Below, piece after piece: positions 49,289 to 59,659 of a DNA stretch of 64,000 bases. The notes beneath the pieces are model-generated. The model was not told where the DNA came from. It saw only the letters and a program-made list of their open reading frames with translations, and made no database searches. The first letter of the stretch is position 1. Each line of letters begins with the position of its first letter. The stretch is from Pyropia yezoensis (taxonomy: Eukaryota > Rhodophyta > Bangiophyceae > Bangiales > Bangiaceae): assembly GCA_009829735.1 (NCBI GenBank), contig CM020620.1, positions 14,691,420 through 14,755,419 of the forward strand, read 5' to 3'. A program made the position numbers and the translations under genes.

Positions 49289-51619
49289 ATGGTCGGCCCC
49301 CAGGTGCCTGGGGACGTGGACGAGCTCCTGGTGAAGGAGGAGATGGAGGAAGACGCGGTCACTGCGTCTGCTCCTGCCCGGCAGCTCGAGACGAGCTCCT
49401 CGGACGAGGGCGAGGCGGGCGGGAATCGGCCGTGCCGGCCTGCTGTGGCCCTGTCGGGCGGGCTGTCTTCTCTGTGCAGCGTCACGACGGTGCCGTCGGT
49501 GGGGCATCAACCTCGTATTGCTGCCCCGGGCGCGCCTGCGTCGGCCGCGCGGGTAGACCCGGGCGCCGGTGCCGGCGCGAGTCTTCCCCAAGATGGCCTG
49601 CAAGGAGGCGGAGGTGGCGATTCCCCGCCGACTCAGGCGGGGCAAGGGGGTCCGGGTGTCCGGCCTGCCGGTGACTCGGCAACCCTCGTGGCGGATGGAA
49701 CATCCGACCCGGCGACTACTCGACAGGCGCCATCGGGTGGGTCTTCGGTCGTGGAGGCGACTCCATTAAGGGCCATACTTTCTGCGGTGCCGCGGGAGGT
49801 GGTGGAGTCAGAGGCGTCCTCGCCCATGGCGGTGGATAGCCGGAGCTACTCGGGGCGGGCGCCCGTTCTTCTTCTTCCTCCTCGGCTCCGAGTGGTTGCA
49901 CCGGCGCGGATGGCCGTGGGGTTGCCGCCGGTGCCGGCAGTCCTTCCGGGGCCGTCCCGAGTTGCTCCGCTGGGTGGCGGCTCAGCGCCGACGCTGGGGG
50001 CGCTCTCTATGTCGGTGCCCGACTTGGTGGGTCGGGTCAGGGGCCTGACCGTCAAGGAGCCCATGGATTCCAATGGGCGGATGTTGGTGGACTTCCACCC
50101 CCCTGGTCGTCGGGGAGGTACCTCCCGTCCGGTCACGCTGGACACCTTTTGGGAGCGGGAGTTGGCTCGGCTGGTCGCCCAGCCTGATGCGGTTCGCGTC
50201 GAGCATCATTGGATATTGAGTCAGCCGGACGACCGGCATGCCCGACTCTGGCGCGCCCGGGTCGGGCGGCCTGAGGTTGCTCTCCACCCCGCTTTTGGGG
50301 TGTGCGACTTGGTCGCGCCCGCGCTGCCGCGGGAGGTGGACTACCCCGCTGGTGCCCGTGGGGTGGCCTCCTCACAGACCCCCGTGGCGTTCGGGCAACT
50401 CGTGCCCGGAACCAACCGGTATCCCGGCTTGGAGCACTACCCGGGGGATCCCCCGTACCTGTGGCTGACGCCGCCCTTCCCGCCCATGTCTGGGCTGAAG
50501 GCCGCGTCGATCTGGCGCCGTATCCATGGTGTCATGGCTGACCCTTTTCGCACGGATATAACGTGCGCGTTGCAGACCGGTAACGGTCGCGCGCCAGTGT
50601 ACACTCTGTTGCGCCCGCATGAGTGGCAAGAGGGATGGGAGCCCGCCCCGGTTTTCCGGTTCGACACCGGTCCGTGCCTTCGTTATTTCGGCAGCGTGTT
50701 GGCCGCTTGGCCCACGCATGTGCTGCAGGGTGTCTTCACCCTGGAGGTTACCCTCGGGCAGGCTTCTTCCTTCCTGCTGTCGGCCCGCGGACAGTACCGG
50801 CTGTTCCATCTCCCGACGGGTGTCCGTCGGCACCTTGGGGAGCTAGGCGTTTCCACCATTGCTGAGGGGACGGTTCTAACCCGTGAGTTGACTGCCCTTG
50901 TGGCCCTTCACGATGCCGTGAACTGGTCGGCGGTGGCGACCTTGCCCCCGTCTCGTGACGCGCAACCGGGAACACTCCCGCTGCCTCGTCACTCTCTCCG
51001 TATCCGCCGAGTTACCTCGGGTGAGGATGGGTACCAGGGGTGGGCGTCCACCGAGTCGGTTCCCCACCTGGGTGTTCCCGTCGTCCTGCCTGACCCTCTC
51101 CAGGTGGTGACCCCCTCGTTCGGTATCCCGAGTCCTATGGGGACGGGTCGCCGTCGCCGGGAGTGGGATTCCACAGGTGGTAGCCGCGAGACGTATTGCC
51201 GTCGTGGGGAGTCCGACCGGATTCCCGGTTGGCGTTCTTCCCAGGAGTCTGCTCCTCCTCCACGGTCGTACCGTGCTCCCTACCAGGCCCCGCCGGCTCC
51301 GGTGGTGGCTGTGTCCTCTCCTCCGGCTGTGCCGGTGGCTTCGCCCGTTCCCGTCATACCCGACGGCGGCCCCCGCATGTGGTACGAGGGCGTTGACGCC
51401 CTTATGTCTCGTGAGTGTCCGGAGGCGCCCCTGATTACCGAGGGGGATATCCCCCCGGGTAGTGCGCTGGTAGGTACTGCGAGTTGCCTCGGCTGGGTGC
51501 TTACCCACCTCCAGATGGCTCTGGACTCTGTAGAGGCTGGTCACAGCACTCTGGTGGATCTTTGCACTGAGGTGACTCAGGCGCTTGACCGGCGTGACAT
51601 AGCGGACCGTTGGAGTTAG
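49289..51619 (+). CDS. 776-residue ORF of an LTR-type element, function unknown
   Basis: A single uninterrupted frame runs from ATG 49289 to TAG 51619. It is acidic at the N-terminus (VDELLVKEEMEED), Pro/Gly/Ser-rich to about residue 250, then a folded-looking domain (for example RPVTLDTFWERELARLV, YLWLTPPFPPMSGLKAASIW, HVLQGVFTLEVTLGQ), then another Pro-rich stretch and a C-terminal helix (LVDLCTEVTQALDRRD). There is no zinc knuckle, protease or RT. It follows LTR-like unit B in the same orientation and converges on a minus-strand gypsy integrase. It could be a structural (gag-like) protein of its own element, or an extra ORF antisense to pol of the kind described for some plant gypsy elements. 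It is treated as part of the fossil cluster. Confidence 0.55.
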   Translation: MVGPQVPGDVDELLVKEEMEEDAVTASAPARQLETSSSDEGEAGGNRPCRPAVALSGGLSSLCSVTTVPSVGHQPRIAAPGAPASAARVDPGAGAGASLPQDGLQGGGGGDSPPTQAGQGGPGVRPAGDSATLVADGTSDPATTRQAPSGGSSVVEATPLRAILSAVPREVVESEASSPMAVDSRSYSGRAPVLLLPPRLRVVAPARMAVGLPPVPAVLPGPSRVAPLGGGSAPTLGALSMSVPDLVGRVRGLTVKEPMDSNGRMLVDFHPPGRRGGTSRPVTLDTFWERELARLVAQPDAVRVEHHWILSQPDDRHARLWRARVGRPEVALHPAFGVCDLVAPALPREVDYPAGARGVASSQTPVAFGQLVPGTNRYPGLEHYPGDPPYLWLTPPFPPMSGLKAASIWRRIHGVMADPFRTDITCALQTGNGRAPVYTLLRPHEWQEGWEPAPVFRFDTGPCLRYFGSVLAAWPTHVLQGVFTLEVTLGQASSFLLSARGQYRLFHLPTGVRRHLGELGVSTIAEGTVLTRELTALVALHDAVNWSAVATLPPSRDAQPGTLPLPRHSLRIRRVTSGEDGYQGWASTESVPHLGVPVVLPDPLQVVTPSFGIPSPMGTGRRRREWDSTGGSRETYCRRGESDRIPGWRSSQESAPPPRSYRAPYQAPPAPVVAVSSPPAVPVASPVPVIPDGGPRMWYEGVDALMSRECPEAPLITEGDIPPGSALVGTASCLGWVLTHLQMALDSVEAGHSTLVDLCTEVTQALDRRDIADRWS

Positions 51620-52112
51620 GAAGTGTACGCGACGACGCGTGACTGGCCCCCTTCTACTGACGAGGGTACCCCCTACTGAGGGCTGTCTTTGTGGGGGTGA
51701 GGGACCCGGTGGCCCTTATGGTGGCCGGGTTGTATTAGTAAACCTCATCCCCTTCTGGGGGCATTGCGTGCAACTGTTGATTGCCCTGAGGAGTACCCCT
51801 TCTGGCTCGCGTTCTTGCCTCCCGTCCAACTTCTACCGGTTGGTTAATACTTGGGGAGGTCATCCTCCCTTACCTTGCGTCTTGACTCCGCAGGTGTTGG
51901 TTACCTCCGGTGTAAGCCCCTGGTTACTTCGATATTATCGGAGTTATCTTTTCCCTATAAGTCAAAACTTTTAAAGGTTCCGTGCCTACTTAGTTACCTA
52001 AGCTTGACTTCACTTAGCAGCCTAAGTCGTGCCATAACCATGTCACACCCTACTTAGTAGGTCTAAGCCCCACCCCCCAACGGCCGAAGTCGGAGTCGGT
52101 TGGGTTGTTACA
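51620..52112 (-). mobile_element. Putative LTR of the minus-strand gypsy copy
   Basis: Read on the minus strand it starts at 52112 with TGTAACAACCC, a common gypsy LTR beginning, overlapping the end of the integrase frame. It contains CTATAAGTC (plus strand, near 51955) and AT-richer sequence. The inner boundary and the partner LTR are not seen. Confidence 0.45.
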
Positions 52113-53860
52113 GTAGGCAGTGTCGCCTCATGTAGGGCATGAGGAGTTGGCGGGGCATTTTATCCGCCTGTTCCCAGGTCGGCGAGTCGTATCCGACCGA
52201 CAGAACCTTGACGTACCAGGTACCTGGTAGGTTTGGGTCGGTGTGTCCGATTATGCTTTCGATCTGGTACGGGATCCCGTCCGGACCCACCGGGTCGTCT
52301 GACCGGTGGGTTGTGAGAGCCTCATGTAGCAACCCAGCCGGTACCGGCTGAGGCTGTTCCGGCTGTGGCGCCGGTGTGACATCATTCATACTGATGCGTT
52401 GTACTTCCGCATCGAAGTGGAGGACAACACAGTGGTCATCTCTGTGGAGGATCTGGTACGGTCCCTTGACCGGTTGCATGAGCTTGTTCCCTCGGAACTT
52501 CTGGTGTCTGACATAGACCCAGTCGCCTGTTACCAGGGTCGCGTTGCGTACCCGTAGCCGGGCGTCGAAGTTCTTCTTGTACCGAAGTTGGGTACGGTCA
52601 AGGGCACCCTTGAGCTCAGGGATCATCCACGATAGCTTGGCCAACCAAGCCAGGTGGATCCGTTCTGCCGGTCGGCCTTTCGGTGTATCGTACCGAGTAC
52701 ATCTACCTGGTGGCAGGGTGAGGTTTTCCACGCCCAGTGGCATGACCCACTCCAGTGGTGCGATGTTCTTGCTTCGGTGTGGCCTGGCATTATATGCCAG
52801 GGTGAGTACGGACCGGAGCCTGCCACAAGTGTTCGTGTGCTCGGCCACGTAGCACTGTAGCATCTTGACCATTGTACGGTTGAACCGTTCCACCTGGCCG
52901 TTGGTTTGCGGGTGGTAGTCGGAAGCCCGAAGAGGTTCGATGCCGAACATGCCCAGGACCTTGGTGCAGAATGCTGAAGTCAGGTTAGCTCCGTTGTCGG
53001 AGAGGAGCTTCTTCATTACTCCGTATGCACTGATCCAGTGTTCAACCACTGCATTCATGATGGTGTATGCCATATCATCCGGGATGGCGGCTGCCCGTGA
53101 CAGCTTAGTGGATCGGTCGGACATGACCTGGATGGATCTGATCCCCTCTTCCGCTACCGGAAGCGGCACGAGTATATCGATAGCGACTTGCTCGTTCGGT
53201 CTGTTGGGTGGGAATAGCTTCATAGCAGACGCCTGCTTATGTAGACTCATGCGGCTTCGTGCACAGGGGTGGCATCCCCTCACGTGGTCGACCACGTCGA
53301 CGGCCATTGCTAGCCAGTGGAAGAACCTTCGCATTGCTGCGAACATACGTGAACCCCCCGGACGTCCAGCTGTAGGGTTCTCGTGATCCCGTTCCATCAC
53401 GGCCTTCTGTAGGGATACGGGTTCAACAATATGGTGCCGTCCGTCGGCGGGTGCCCGTTGGTATATGAGGCCATCCTCATTCTCGGAGAAGATGCCGGCA
53501 ATTCCGGCCAGGAGGTTAGCGCGATGGCGTCTACAGTCATCGTCATTCGCTTGTGCCTCGCGGAAGTCCGCGAGGGTCACCGGGCATGCGCTATGGTCCT
53601 GGGTATGGTCAACCATCCCTTGGGTGGCATTGCCCACCATGCATACCGGTACCACCGGGATGTCCTCGTCCACCGGCCGGGTGTCGCCGCTCGGTGTATC
53701 GAGACGGGATAGGGCGTCCCCGAGCTGGTGGGCTGCCCCAGCCTTATACACGGTTCGGTAGTCGTGTTCGGCCATCTTCAGCCGCCATCGGGCTAGTCGA
53801 CAGCGGTCGCGCGGCACCGCCGTCTGCGCTACCGCTGCCGTGACCACTGTCATGGGGCAG
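52108..53860 (-). mobile_element. Ty3/gypsy fossil (chromovirus type): RNase H end and integrase
   Basis: The minus strand carries the end of an RNase H domain (CRLARWRLKMAEHDYRTVY), an integrase with its zinc-binding N-terminal region and the core signature segments (VAIDILVPLP, LLSDNGANLTS, YHPQTNGQVERFNRTM), and a C-terminal chromodomain-like segment (YQIESIIGHTD then WYVKVLSVGYDSPTW). The frame is open across all of this, but the element is cut off near 53860, where unrelated GC-rich sequence begins, so gag, protease and RT are absent. It lies in opposite orientation to the gag-RT piece at 44301-46760. It is an incomplete, old copy. Confidence 0.85.
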
Positions 53861-54284
53861 GGTCTGCAGCGCCAGCTGGGACGAGGCTGTCGACGCCCTC
53901 GGTGGGTGGGCGGCGCCCGGGTGGGCGCGAGGGTGGGCCGACGGGATCGGCATTCCCAAGCGGGCAGGTGCAGCCCCCACTCGGCGGCGGTCCAGCGCGA
54001 GAGAGCGGGAGCACCGAGCATCAGTAGCAGCGGCTGTCGCGCCGGCCGAGCCCGCCGACGCCCCGGGGGCGAGGTGATCGGGGACCGGGTGGCGCCAAGG
54101 GTTGGCCGAGCAGGTACGACTACCCGCGAGCCCCTCCGCTGGGCCCATACGACCAGGCGCAGCCGCCGCTGCGCGCAATCAGCGGTCGTCTTTCGCGGCG
54201 GGCGACGAGGAGCCGAGGTCTTCGCCGTCCTCGGAGACAGCGATGGAGCCGCGGAGGGGCGAGCTCGCCCCCCCCAGCCCCTGC
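53861..54284. other. GC-rich junction sequence, no gene recognised
   Basis: Frames on both strands overlap and are Arg/Ala/Pro-rich. This stretch abuts the broken end of the gypsy copy. Confidence 0.4.
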
Positions 54285-54470
54285 CGCGGCCACCACGGGC
54301 TGCGTCTGCACCACGTGCAGCTCGCCGTCGGCGTCGAGGACGCCCTCTGTGTCATGCGACCCCCCGAGCGCTGCCTCGACGCCCGCAACCAGGCCACCCG
54401 CCCGTATACGCCCACCCGGTACGCCGCGTCGGTCGTCAGGAGCACCGTTGAGTAGTCGACGACAGTCGGC
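54285..54470 (-). pseudogene. Fragment resembling the C-terminus of glucan, water dikinase
   Basis: On the minus strand, VVDYSTVLLTTDAAYRVGV is followed, after a one-base frame change near 54400, by VEAALGGSHDTEGVL and DADGELHVVQTQPVV. This matches in order the end of GWD/PEP-utiliser enzymes as I recall them (DYSSDPLITD, then ELYGSPQDIEGVV, then VVQTRPQ). GWD phosphorylates starch-like glucan to start its breakdown. Only about 60 codons are visible: upstream sequence does not continue the enzyme, and the F-box-like gene at 54887 is on the other strand. A remnant, or a last exon whose other exons lie far away, are the options. The frame change argues for decay or a sequencing error. Confidence 0.45.
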
Positions 54471-54886
54471 ACGAGGCTGTCGCCCCCCAATTCCCCGCCG
54501 TCGCTGTCGCCACCACCATCACGACCGTCGTCGCCGCCACACGCCACTACCGTCGGTGTCACCGTATCGACCGCTGTTTCAATCACTGCAACAAACGTAG
54601 TCCCCCAAGGTCACCCCCATCCGCCGTCACGGTCAGCCCCGCCTTCGCAGCTGTGCCCTCCGTCCCCCGCTACTGGCAGCCTTCCCTGCCACCATCGTCG
54701 TCGCAACCCTGCCATTGCGGTACCCCCCCTTGCTATTGCGGTCGCCTCCTCTCCAACCTTCCAGCCGGCACGCCCCTGTTGATGCGGTTGCCCCCTCGGC
54801 TGTGCGAGAAGGGCAACACTCTTCTCTCCAGACACTCTGCTTGGCTCTCTCTTCCCGTATTCACGCCCCTTCCGGTAATACACGCC
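54471..54886. other. Upstream region of the F-box-like gene
   Basis: Low-complexity CCGTCGCC/CCACC sequence near 54480-54560, then mixed sequence. No gene is supported. Confidence 0.4.
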
Positions 54887-55900
54887 ATGGGATCTTCTTC
54901 CCCGGAAGTAGGGCGGCGGCCGCAGTCGACGGTTGGCCTGGTGGACCTCCCCCCGGAGCTGCTGACTATGGTGGCCGCCGCCCTCCTCCGTCTATGTTAC
55001 ATAGACTCCTCCCGCTATTGTGTGCCGGGAACTTGGCGCAACCGCAAGCTGCCCCCCCCTGGCGATCCCTTTTGGTCCGCCGGTCTAGTAGACAGCTGCA
55101 CCTGGGCGGCGGCGGCCCCCGCCGGAGCCACATGCCGCGCCATGCGGGAAGCGCTGACCGGGGCTGTGGGGGCAATCTACGTTGTCGTCCCCAGGTGCTT
55201 GTGCACTCACCAGCCGGAATTCCACTCCGATGACTTGCCGGATGGGTGCAGCCATGGGGACATCATGTCGCGGTGGATGAATCGCAGCAAGTGGCTCTTC
55301 TTCTTTCCCCTTGGCACAAGTGGGCGCGACCCGGACCTGTGCGCATTTTCCGACTCCCTCACCCGCTTTGTGCGGGCGTGTCCCCGCTTGCAACAAGAGG
55401 TGGACGTTGTGGAAGGGCAATTCGACGAATACCGGGACAGGCCAGTCCCTTTCCAGCACGTGTTTGTGTTGAGTGCTGCCATTTCCCCACCCGCGCGCGC
55501 GTTTGATCCCGCAAACGTGGTGGGTGTGCACATGGCCAGGTCTGGGGGCCCGAACTTGCACTTTGACAAGGGCTTCGGCCTCTTTGCGCCAGCCGTGGAA
55601 GCTACTGCTGCAGAGGGCGGACCCCGCCTACGCAAGCGGGCGCTCATGCTGGAGGGGGAAACCAAGTGCTACCGGGATGATGAATACCATGCCGAAAGTG
55701 ACGAAGTCGGCCTTTTTCCTGCGAGGATTGGGATTGGGACAGCGACTAGAGCTTTTGAGTGGCGGACGTACGTAAATGCTTCAGCTTCGGGGGGAGGGTG
55801 CGGCGACTGGGGGATTCGGGGGGGTGGGTGGGGGGGGGGGTGGGCGCAGGTCGGCGAACACTTCCCCCGTTGCATAGACATAGAATATGCTCGCCATTGA
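54887..55900 (+). CDS. F-box-like protein
   Basis: A 337-residue product runs from ATG 54887 (MGSSSPEVGRR) to TGA 55900. Residues about 17-75 resemble an F-box: VGLVDLPPELLTMVAAALLRL, then, after an insertion, WAAAAPAGATCRAMREAL. F-box proteins link substrates to SCF ubiquitin ligases through SKP1. The rest is an unrecognised domain with ordinary composition (MNRSKWLFFFPLGTSG, RFVRACPRLQQEVDVVEG, RPVPFQHVFVLSAAISPPA, NLHFDKGFGLFAPAVE). No LRR, kelch or WD repeats are seen. The C-terminus contains a Gly/Trp-rich run that coincides with a G tract near 55820. The frame is open further upstream, but that part is Pro/Ser-rich and has no better start. Confidence 0.55.
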   Translation: MGSSSPEVGRRPQSTVGLVDLPPELLTMVAAALLRLCYIDSSRYCVPGTWRNRKLPPPGDPFWSAGLVDSCTWAAAAPAGATCRAMREALTGAVGAIYVVVPRCLCTHQPEFHSDDLPDGCSHGDIMSRWMNRSKWLFFFPLGTSGRDPDLCAFSDSLTRFVRACPRLQQEVDVVEGQFDEYRDRPVPFQHVFVLSAAISPPARAFDPANVVGVHMARSGGPNLHFDKGFGLFAPAVEATAAEGGPRLRKRALMLEGETKCYRDDEYHAESDEVGLFPARIGIGTATRAFEWRTYVNASASGGGCGDWGIRGGGWGGGWAQVGEHFPRCIDIEYARH

Positions 55901-56746
55901 CAGCGGCTGCTCTGCGGGCGGCGGAATTTGGCGCAACTGCACCGCCCGTAGCAGAGTCGGTTTTCCCCGATCGATGTGCTCTCCCGCCCTCGATATTCTG
56001 GCAAGAGGACATTGATGGGGCCCAAGCAGCACATCGGCACACTCCCCAAGGAGCGCTGTCGCCCGGAGGAGGTCCTCCAGACGGCAGGATCAGAACTAAA
56101 TAGAAAGAAGACCTCCAGAAGGGCAATCACTGCTTCCCTCCGCAGCCGCCGTGCCTCAGGATAAAGGCCTACTGCCCCCTCCCACCCCCCAAGAGAAGTT
56201 CCGAGGGCCCCCCGCTTCGCGCGGGGGACATACTCCCGCTGGCAGCGTCACTGACAGCATGGCCGACCTCCCCGCGGGTGGTCTGCGAAAGGCGCAAATT
56301 CGAGGCCACCACGTCAGCGACCCTCCCGGGTACCCGCCAGCCCGTCCCCACCGCCTTCGCTGTACCGCACAGCTCGTGCCCGCCGCCGTCGCTGCCCTCG
56401 CAGCCGTGGTAGCAGCCGCAGCAGCCGCCGCCACCGCCACCGCCATCTTTAGAGTGCACTACGTTGGAATCGTCGACGTTCTTGGGGCCACACAAGGTGC
56501 AAGATTTCACTTGTGGGCATCGTCTTGCACCGAAATAATTGAAACAGCTTGTCACTCGCATGTCCGCTTTGGGGGGCTACAAGTGCTGTCGATGCTGGAC
56601 GTGGCCTTGATCCGACGGCGATCATCATCGGAAGTCCTTCTGCGTCGTCTGAATGTACCCATTGGCTCGGGTTGCCCCTGCTTCCGCTCCTCCTCCGCCC
56701 CTCCTACCCACCCCCCGACAGAGTGGCGCGCCTCCGGCGTCACTTT
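55901..56746. other. Upstream region of the left RPL12 copy
   Basis: It contains GCCGCC-type simple sequence near 56400-56450 and a pyrimidine-rich stretch (56690-56720) close to the RPL12 start, as is common for ribosomal-protein promoters. The sequence is unrelated to the upstream region of the right copy (63009 onward). No gene is supported. Confidence 0.4.
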
Positions 56747-56756
56747 GTAAGTCACC

Positions 56757-57272
56757 ATGCCTCCCAAGTTTGATCCCACCGCGGTGACGGAAATCTTTGT
56801 GCGCACCACCGGCGGGGAGGTGGGCGCCGTGGCGTCGCTGGCGCCGAAGATTGGCCCCCTGGGGCTGTCGCCCAAGAAGATTGGCGACCAGCTGGCGAAG
56901 GCCACCAAGGAATGGAAGGGTCTGCGTGTGATGTGCAAGCTGACGGTGGTGAACCGGCAGGCGACGGTGACGGTGGTGCCGTCGGCGGCGTCGATGATCA
57001 TCAAGGCGCTTAAGGAGCCGGAGCGCGACCGGAAAAAGGTGAAGAACATTGCGCACGACGGGAACCTGACGATGGACGCGATCATTGAGGTGGCGAAGAA
57101 CACGCGCAGGCGGTCGATGGCGGTGAAGATGGAGGGGACGGTGAAGGAGGTGCTGGGGACGGCCCAATCCGTCGGCTGCACTGTCGACGGCCAGGCGCCG
57201 CACGACATCATTGAGGCGATTGACGCTGGGGAGGTGGAGGTGGAGGACTATGAGGCGCCAGCAGAGGAGTAG
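56757..57272 (+). CDS. RPL12: 60S ribosomal protein L12 (uL11), left copy
   Basis: This is a large-subunit ribosomal protein at the base of the stalk, part of the GTPase-associated centre, binding 28S rRNA. The 171-residue product is close to the usual 165. It begins [20 protein letters not shown] and keeps the family's signatures: [15 protein letters not shown] in near-identical form ([15 protein letters not shown]), [30 protein letters not shown], and the C-terminal [12 protein letters not shown] followed by PHDII. There is no intron. It ends in an acidic tail and TAG. It is identical to the copy at 62483-62998. It converges with PSMA3 across 757 bases. The ATG follows GTAAGTCACC, and the two copies' upstream sequences differ beyond that point, so the copies may be expressed differently. 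Confidence 0.97.
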   Translation: MPPKFDPTAVTEIFVRTTGGEVGAVASLAPKIGPLGLSPKKIGDQLAKATKEWKGLRVMCKLTVVNRQATVTVVPSAASMIIKALKEPERDRKKVKNIAHDGNLTMDAIIEVAKNTRRRSMAVKMEGTVKEVLGTAQSVGCTVDGQAPHDIIEAIDAGEVEVEDYEAPAEE

Positions 57273-57665
57273 GTAGCTGGCGGTGCTGCTTGGAGGGAAA
57301 GGAAGCAGGGGGGACTGCCCTGTCGAGGGGGCGGGCGGGGGTGGCGGCGCGGGCGTACACGTACACGCGCGGGCCGTGGGCGGTCTATTGGGGGATGGGG
57401 GCTGTGCGGGGTGCTGTGCCCGGTGCGGGCTGCGGTGCGGGCTCCAAGAGCTGCGCGCGTGTGCGGCTGTAGGGCGTAAAGGTCATATCCTGGTATGCGC
57501 GTCGGGTGGGAGTGATGGGTGCTGGTGACGTTGTGATGCGACTGAGCGTGTGTGGGCTGGTAAGCGCCCACCATGGGTGTGCTGCGGCTGGAACCTGATG
57601 GGACTGGGCACGCATGTCCTCCCCATCACCTCCACCGCCGCTGTGATGCTGGTTCGGCACCAGGT

Positions 57666-57769
57666 GATGCGGCCTGCATGGGGGCTCGCGCGCCCTGCTG
57701 TTGCCATCCCCCAGAGGGATGCGGCCTGCATGGAGGCTCGCGCGCCCTGCTGTTGCCATCCCCCAGAGG
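57666..57769. repeat. 52-bp tandem duplication between RPL12 and PSMA3
   Basis: Two adjacent units begin GATGCGGCCTGCATGG and end in CCATCCCCCAGAGG. The same pair occurs in the right arm at 61986-62089. Its survival as an identical pair in both arms fits recent homogenisation of the arms. Confidence 0.8.
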
Positions 57770-58029
57770 GAGCGAGCGTGTACCAGGCGCCACACCCACA
57801 CCCGCTCTGTTATGTGCCGCGATGGGCGTGCACGTCACCGCCTGCGGGCCTGCCACCAGAATGGCACACATGATGTCATCAGAGGACGGGCACCTGCTAG
57901 GAGTGCAACCAACCTCGTTGCCTGTGCAGTACCCCACAGCTCCCTGTGCTCACACCCCTGACCAGCTTGCAAAAAAAAGCAACAAAAAGAGGGGAATCAA
58001 AAAATATGCACCGCCCTGACACGGGCGCT

Positions 58030-59659
58030 CTACTCATCGTCGTCCATGTCCGAGTCGTCATCCTGTGCCGCCTCGGCGGCCTTGCGCGCCTCGTCCACCA
58101 CATCTTGGGGCACCAACTGCGACATGTTCTTGCTCTCCTCACAAACCCAGCACATCTCCAACTCGTACAGCTTGTCCTTGGCCTCATCATGCACGTCCAC
58201 AATAATCTTGGCAAGCTCCTTGACCGCCTCGCGGCAAGTCAACGACTTGAAGTCCAGCTTCTCCAGCGCCGTCTTGGCAGCCTGCTTCCCCTTGCCCACA
58301 GCCGCCCCAAAGTACCGGTACGACACGCCCGATGGCTCCACCAGGTACAGCTGATACCCATTAGTGTCGTCGTGTGCACCCAGCAGCGCCGCGCACCCAA
58401 ACGGCCGCACGTACGCATACAGCGTATACACGTGCGCAAAATTGGCCAACCGCTCTGCCAGCACATGACCGGGGATGGCACTATCGTACACCGATTTGTA
58501 GGACGAGCACTCGTCGCGCGCCCGCGTCGCTAGTTGCCGCCCATCCGAAATCAAGCCCGAAATCACCAGCCCAGAGTGGTGGTCCACCAGGTGTGCCCGC
58601 CTCATCGTCCCAGGTACCAACATTTTTGATACCACCACCTTCTCCACCGCCATCACCACCCCATCCTTGCACGACACCCCCACAGCGGTCCTGTTCCAGA
58701 GGGAGGGAGACAACGCGAAAGGCCACCGTACAACACAGCGCATGCAGACACAGGATACCCATGCAGCAAACAGAAAATACGTCAGTCCTGAGCGTGCTCG
58801 GTTCCCCACAACATCACATGGCCCACGGGAAGTTCTTCCTCGTCCTGCCAACGCGCCCCACCACACACACGGTCAGCCCCAACGCGAGCCCCAAGCCCCA
58901 GCGCCAGCCCCGACGCCAGCCCCGACGCCCGCCCCGGCGCCGGCCCCAACGCCAGCCTCAATACCAGCCCCAACGCCAGTGGCTTGCCCCACGGAGAGCC
59001 ACATGGCTAGACACAAGACCAGCTAGGCCCAGGACCAGCCAGCTACATGGCCCCACAACCAGCCACATGGCCAGTAGACCCACGACCAGCCATGCGACCA
59101 GTCACCAGCGCCGTCGCATCCACCGCTTCGAGGCTCACAACACATTTCCATCCTGGTGGTAGCAGTACCGCCGCCACCCGCCCACTGCTGGTGTCCACTG
59201 CGCTACAGCTCAGCCGCTCCACCTTTGTTGAACCCCACTCCCATACAGCACCGCGCCCACAGCCAGGCACCACGACCTGCACCCAGCAACGGCAACTCGC
59301 CATTCAACGTACCCGCTGTTCTCTACCGCCTTCTGCGCATACTCGATCTGGAAGACCCGGCCGTCTGGGGAAAAGGTCGTGGACGACAGGTCGTACTGTG
59401 AATGGTCCAGCAAACAAAAACAGCTCAGCACGCCACGACACATAGCGAGGGAAGTTGGAGTACAACGTCAGCATAGAGAAACACTCGAATGAGTTCTTAA
59501 CGCCTCCGAGAGCCGCACTCTGCAGCATCGACAAGAGATGCGGCAAGAATGCAGTCGTCACCTCAGGTCTGGCGCTGACAGCTGTAGCAACCAGCATCAT
59601 GGACGAATAAACAAAGAGAACTGGCACCCAAGACGTACGCCAGTACCAATGCTCGTCAT
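58030..59659 (-). CDS. PSMA3: 20S proteasome subunit alpha type-3 (alpha-7), left copy
   Basis: A structural subunit of the alpha ring of the 20S proteasome, which gates protein entry. There are three exons on the minus strand: 59659-59639 (MTSIGTG), 59395-59313 and 58690-58030, giving 254 residues, the family's normal size. Junctions are GT-AG: intron 1 of 243 nt (GTACGTC...TTCACAG) and intron 2 of 622 nt (GTACGTTG...GAACAG), the latter in phase 2. The N-terminal proteasome-alpha signature [20 protein letters not shown] is intact; also present are VEK, RPFGC, the [20 protein letters not shown] segment and an acidic tail. Exons 2-3 and intron 2 are identical to the right copy; intron 1 is not. 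It is head to head with the right copy and convergent with RPL12. Confidence 0.95.

Larger units (their letters stand above)
56747..59405. repeat. Left arm (2,659 bp) of an inverted duplication
   Basis: Every position x matches 119755 minus x on the opposite strand of 60350-63008. The match starts 10 bases before the RPL12 ATG (GTAAGTCACC) and ends 10 bases beyond the PSMA3 exon-2 acceptor. All compared open frames have identical translations and constant coordinate sums, so there is no net indel and probably no mismatch. The spacer is 59406-60349. Confidence 0.93.

Noticed and set aside
58374-59162. 262-codon plus-strand frame inside the left arm (mirrored at 60593-61381)
   Set aside because: It lies antisense to PSMA3 exon 3 and intron 2 and has no independent support; it is duplicated only because the arms are.
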